Below, piece by piece: positions 32,726 through 35,306 of a DNA stretch of 35,306 nt (positions are counted from its first letter, which is position 1; the number at the start of each line of letters is the position of its first letter). Made by a program: the position numbers and the translations under genes. This stretch comes from JBGRQB01 sp041725875 (GTDB lineage: Bacteria > Bacteroidota > Ignavibacteria > Ignavibacteriales > Melioribacteraceae), in the NCBI GenBank assembly GCA_041725875.1, contig JBGRQB010000022.1, positions 1 to 35,306 on the forward strand, written 5' to 3'. The notes beneath the pieces were generated by a model that saw only the letters and a program-made list of their open reading frames with translations, searched no databases and was not told the DNA's origin.

Positions 32726-33883
32726 TTATTGAGTATAAGTTTGTCGTAATTGCATCTGATCTAAATTTCCATGAGCATATTGTCTTAGTATTTTAATTGC
32801 ATAACCAACTGATTCCACTTCAGGAAATCTTGTTATATAAGGTAAGTCAGTTGACCAATCAGGCGGTAACCTCCAATGCAGTCCGTCAGCCAATTTAAAG
32901 TCAGGACCATTATCTTCTTCCCAAACCTCTATTCTAACTTTTTGTCCGACTGAATAAGAATTAAGAATATGAACACCTCGTCCCTTTAAATACTGCATTC
33001 CATGGTTATATCGAAACCCGTCAAAAATTTCAGTCTCTATAACCCTCTCCCAAACCCCGTTAGATTCAATATAAACTTCCCAATATAACTCCATCCCGTT
33101 TGTATCATACCAGGGTTCGTGATTTTTTCCAACATCAAAACCTTCAACAAAATATTTGCAGGGATAGTTATTCGGATTTGCAAATGCTCTGTTCTCACGA
33201 GAAACCATATTTTTATTCAGAGATAAAAAAATAGGTTTTTCAGCAGTAAAATCTGAAATTAAGGATTCTTTTTTCTGAACTATTTCAAAAGTCATTGTCG
33301 GAATTGTTGGATCTTCGTCAGGTTTCAGAATAACTGATTTCCCCTTAGAAGTATAAGCTACTATTTCCCGCATTTCTCCATCAGGAATGGCTCCTACAGC
33401 AGCTACTAAAACTTCTTCTGAATCAAGCCAAGATTTTCTGTGTTTTTCAATCGGAAAGCCAATTACAATTTCGTTTTTAAATAATTCATCAAAACTTGTT
33501 TTCATTTTCCCGGATAACTTTTTATCCATTTTTCTTAAAAGTTTTTCTATCAGCTTTTGAGATTTATTATCTAAGTTTTGTGTTTTTTCAAAGGCAGTTT
33601 TAAAATCAACTACTTGTGAAGTATTTTCAGATTTTTCAATTTCTGCAGCAATAATTTTTCTGACTTTTTTATTCTTAAGTAATTTTGCCAGTGATTTTGA
33701 AAATTTATGAACAAATTCGCTTTTCTGCGATGATTTTTTCATTAATGTATTTGCTTCTATCGGATCAATATTTACCGGTTCCGTTAAACTTGTTTCATTA
33801 CCTGAACAGGATTGGATGATAATCGAAATCAGTGTTAACATACTTATTGCTATAATTAAGCCCTGTTTTTTTGCTCTAATCAT
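32726..33883 (-). CDS. Lipoprotein of unknown function
   Basis: The 385-residue precursor has a lipoprotein signal ending in IIIQSC (Cys26). Residues about 45-160 are Lys-rich helices; the C-terminal half is beta-rich and contains FVEGFDVGKNHEPWYDTNGM and a region with many acidic residues and Trp (EVWEEDNGPD). The layout recalls DUF3103-type lipoproteins, but I cannot confirm this by eye. GGAGATG lies upstream of the ATG, about 9 nt away. A possible promoter (TTGCCT, 15 nt, TATAAA) lies on the minus strand near 33914-33940. Confidence 0.6.
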   Translation of the reverse strand: MIRAKKQGLIIAISMLTLISIIIQSCSGNETSLTEPVNIDPIEANTLMKKSSQKSEFVHKFSKSLAKLLKNKKVRKIIAAEIEKSENTSQVVDFKTAFEKTQNLDNKSQKLIEKLLRKMDKKLSGKMKTSFDELFKNEIVIGFPIEKHRKSWLDSEEVLVAAVGAIPDGEMREIVAYTSKGKSVILKPDEDPTIPTMTFEIVQKKESLISDFTAEKPIFLSLNKNMVSRENRAFANPNNYPCKYFVEGFDVGKNHEPWYDTNGMELYWEVYIESNGVWERVIETEIFDGFRYNHGMQYLKGRGVHILNSYSVGQKVRIEVWEEDNGPDFKLADGLHWRLPPDWSTDLPYITRFPEVESVGYAIKILRQYAHGNLDQMQLRQTYTQ

Positions 33884-34131
33884 ATTTTGAACATCTCCAT
33901 TTTATTTGTATTTATACCTTACCTCCCTCTAAGGCAAAGCTTTGATTCTTCAACAAAGGACGCAATATTTCTCCAGAATATCCGAAATATTAAATCATTA
34001 AATACTTTTGGGCATACCCTTGTGGTGATTTGCTGATTTGTAGAAAACGCCATACCAAATTTAGAAAAACAAACACATACTATCATTAGTGGTTACTACG
34101 TAGTTTGTCGCTTTCTTATCTGCAAAAACAA
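33884..34131. other. Intergenic region without recognised features
   Basis: No open frame of note, tRNA or repeat was found here. Only the possible promoter of the lipoprotein gene, at its left end, stands out. Confidence 0.5.
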
Positions 34132-34159
34132 AAAACCTCCTGAGATAACAGGAGGTTTT
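34132..34159 (-). terminator. Terminator of the metallophosphoesterase gene
   Basis: An 11-bp stem (AAAACCTCCTG with CAGGAGGTTTT) has a 6-nt loop and is followed by T on the minus strand. It lies 23 nt past the stop. Confidence 0.88.
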
Positions 34160-34182
34160 CTAAAAAAATATTTTATGAGATG

Positions 34183-35306
34183 TTATTTATTTTTTAGTGT
34201 TATCAGACTTATATCCGCAGTTGAATTGTATCTTACCGGAGCAATGGAAACTCCTAATCCGCCATTAACAATCATCATCATATCACCAAATGAAAAATCT
34301 CCTTTAACATATTTGGTTTCAAATAAAGTTACTGATAAATTTTGAAACGGGAAGCTAAGAGAAATTTGTCCGCCGTGTGTATGTCCGGCAAAAAACAAAT
34401 TGTAAGAATATTCCTCTGCTTTATCAACCATTCGCTGATTCGGCTGGTGCGTGATAAATATTTTGAAATCGAGATGATTTGCAGCAACCAGACTATCGAG
34501 TCGCTGAGGAGAAATTCTGGTAACATAATTATCAGTTACAAATGTCATCCCGATTCTGGCTGAATCAACTTCAATTGATTTGTTGTCATTATCAATCATC
34601 GGCACATTATATTTTTCAAGTGCTTCAACTATTTCGGAAACACTTCTCTGATAATCTCTTCCATAAGCCCAGTTGTCGTGATCGCCAACACAGGCATAAA
34701 CTCCATTTTCAGCTTTTATTTTGCCGATAAATTCTGCTGCCGTGTCAATATATTTTGCTGAAGAAGTAATCACATCACCGGCAATTAGAACAAGATCGGG
34801 ATTTAATGAATTTACTTCGTCAATATAGTTTTGAAGTCGACTGTTATTTGTATACTGATCCGCCTGAACATCTGCAATTAAAACTATTTTGAAATCTTCA
34901 AGCGCCGTAGAAAGATTTTCTTTTTCATATATATATTCATTCACTTCTATTGCATTCAGATCATATATAACTCTGGCAGGAACATACAAAACAAAAAGTG
35001 CTGTTATCAGCAAAATTGCCTTATGAAAATATTTTCTGGTGATTTTCCTTTTTTCTCTGAAAAGAAAAAACATTACAGAACGAATTATATCTCCCAAAAC
35101 AAAATAAAGAAGAGACTGCAGCATTAGCGTTAATATAATCCAGAATGGATAGATGAGAAAATAATTTACAAATCCGTTTTCGACTAAAATAAAATTACTT
35201 CCATTTGTGGCCCAGGCAATTAAGGCTCCAATTATCAACAGCAAAGGATAAAGATTAAAAAAGAGTGCTGATAATTTTAGAATAGTCTTAATTTTTTTAA
35301 CCGGGA
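34183..35306 (-). CDS. Membrane-anchored metallophosphoesterase (YkuE-like), 5' end outside the window
   Basis: The frame stays open to the right edge. The first usable codon inside (TTG at 35244) has no ribosome site and upstream codons continue a hydrophobic helix, so the start lies beyond 35306. At least three membrane helices precede a calcineurin-type domain. The metal motifs are LIADVQAD (usually D-x-H, here D-V-Q), LIAGDV, VGDHDNW (usually G-N-H-D/E, here G-D-H-D), FITHQP and FAGHTHGGQISL. The family includes UDP-diacylglucosamine hydrolase-like and other phosphoesterases; the substrate is unknown. The two changed metal ligands are worth noting, but the later His motifs are intact. Confidence 0.85.
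   Translation of the reverse strand, partial: PVKKIKTILKLSALFFNLYPLLLIIGALIAWATNGSNFILVENGFVNYFLIYPFWIILTLMLQSLLYFVLGDIIRSVMFFLFREKRKITRKYFHKAILLITALFVLYVPARVIYDLNAIEVNEYIYEKENLSTALEDFKIVLIADVQADQYTNNSRLQNYIDEVNSLNPDLVLIAGDVITSSAKYIDTAAEFIGKIKAENGVYACVGDHDNWAYGRDYQRSVSEIVEALEKYNVPMIDNDNKSIEVDSARIGMTFVTDNYVTRISPQRLDSLVAANHLDFKIFITHQPNQRMVDKAEEYSYNLFFAGHTHGGQISLSFPFQNLSVTLFETKYVKGDFSFGDMMMIVNGGLGVSIAPVRYNSTADISLITLKNK

Overview
The window comes from an AT-rich (roughly one-third GC) Gram-negative genome of the Bacteroidota/Chlorobiota/Ignavibacteriota group. Ignavibacteria is the best guess, because the surface protein at 16772-19201 ends in a type IX secretion sorting domain with the motif QQNYPNPFNPST. 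The many lipoproteins, the Omp85-type barrel and the S9 and C1 peptidases fit this. Several genes start with TTG or GTG behind clear Shine-Dalgarno sequences.

Layout. 1-1602 (minus): a drug/metabolite exporter overlapping a divergent Ham1/RdgB-type nucleotide pyrophosphatase. 1603-2218: mostly non-coding, with an unexplained GC-rich island. 2219-5138 (plus): a PadR regulator with an FtsX/MacB-type permease. 5178-5924 (minus): a papain-like lipoprotein peptidase broken by an in-frame TAG. 6128-6200: tRNA-Thr(UGU). 6322-11163: an SpoU rRNA methyltransferase, a DinB-fold protein, a YitT membrane protein, the GTPase TypA/BipA and a helical-repeat protein. 11173-13878 (minus): a patatin-POTRA-Omp85 fusion. 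13989-16625 (minus): the conserved rpmH-rnpA-yidD-yidC operon. 16772-19201: a thioester-domain adhesin-like T9SS protein. 19482-25828 (minus): RlmD-type methyltransferase, a SAM methyltransferase, a SpoIIAA-like protein, an isoaspartyl peptidase/asparaginase lipoprotein and an S9 peptidase.

25936-31939 (plus) is the most interesting part. It begins with a C1B (PepC/bleomycin-hydrolase-like) peptidase whose catalytic Cys codon is TGA, which makes it a selenocysteine candidate. A secreted 11-residue-repeat (pentapeptide-type) protein follows. Then comes a four-gene operon: ECF sigma factor, zinc-finger anti-sigma with HEAT repeats, and two DUF4097-like beta-repeat envelope proteins. The repeat-protein gene and the sigma gene share a promoter-like motif, TACAAC-N17-GTCTAAT, at nearly the same distance from their ATGs, which suggests one envelope-stress regulon.

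The right end (31990-35306, minus) carries an outer-membrane beta-barrel candidate, a lipoprotein of unknown function and a membrane metallophosphoesterase whose 5' end lies outside the window.

All calls are from reading sequence and motifs. No database search, folding energy or alignment was computed.
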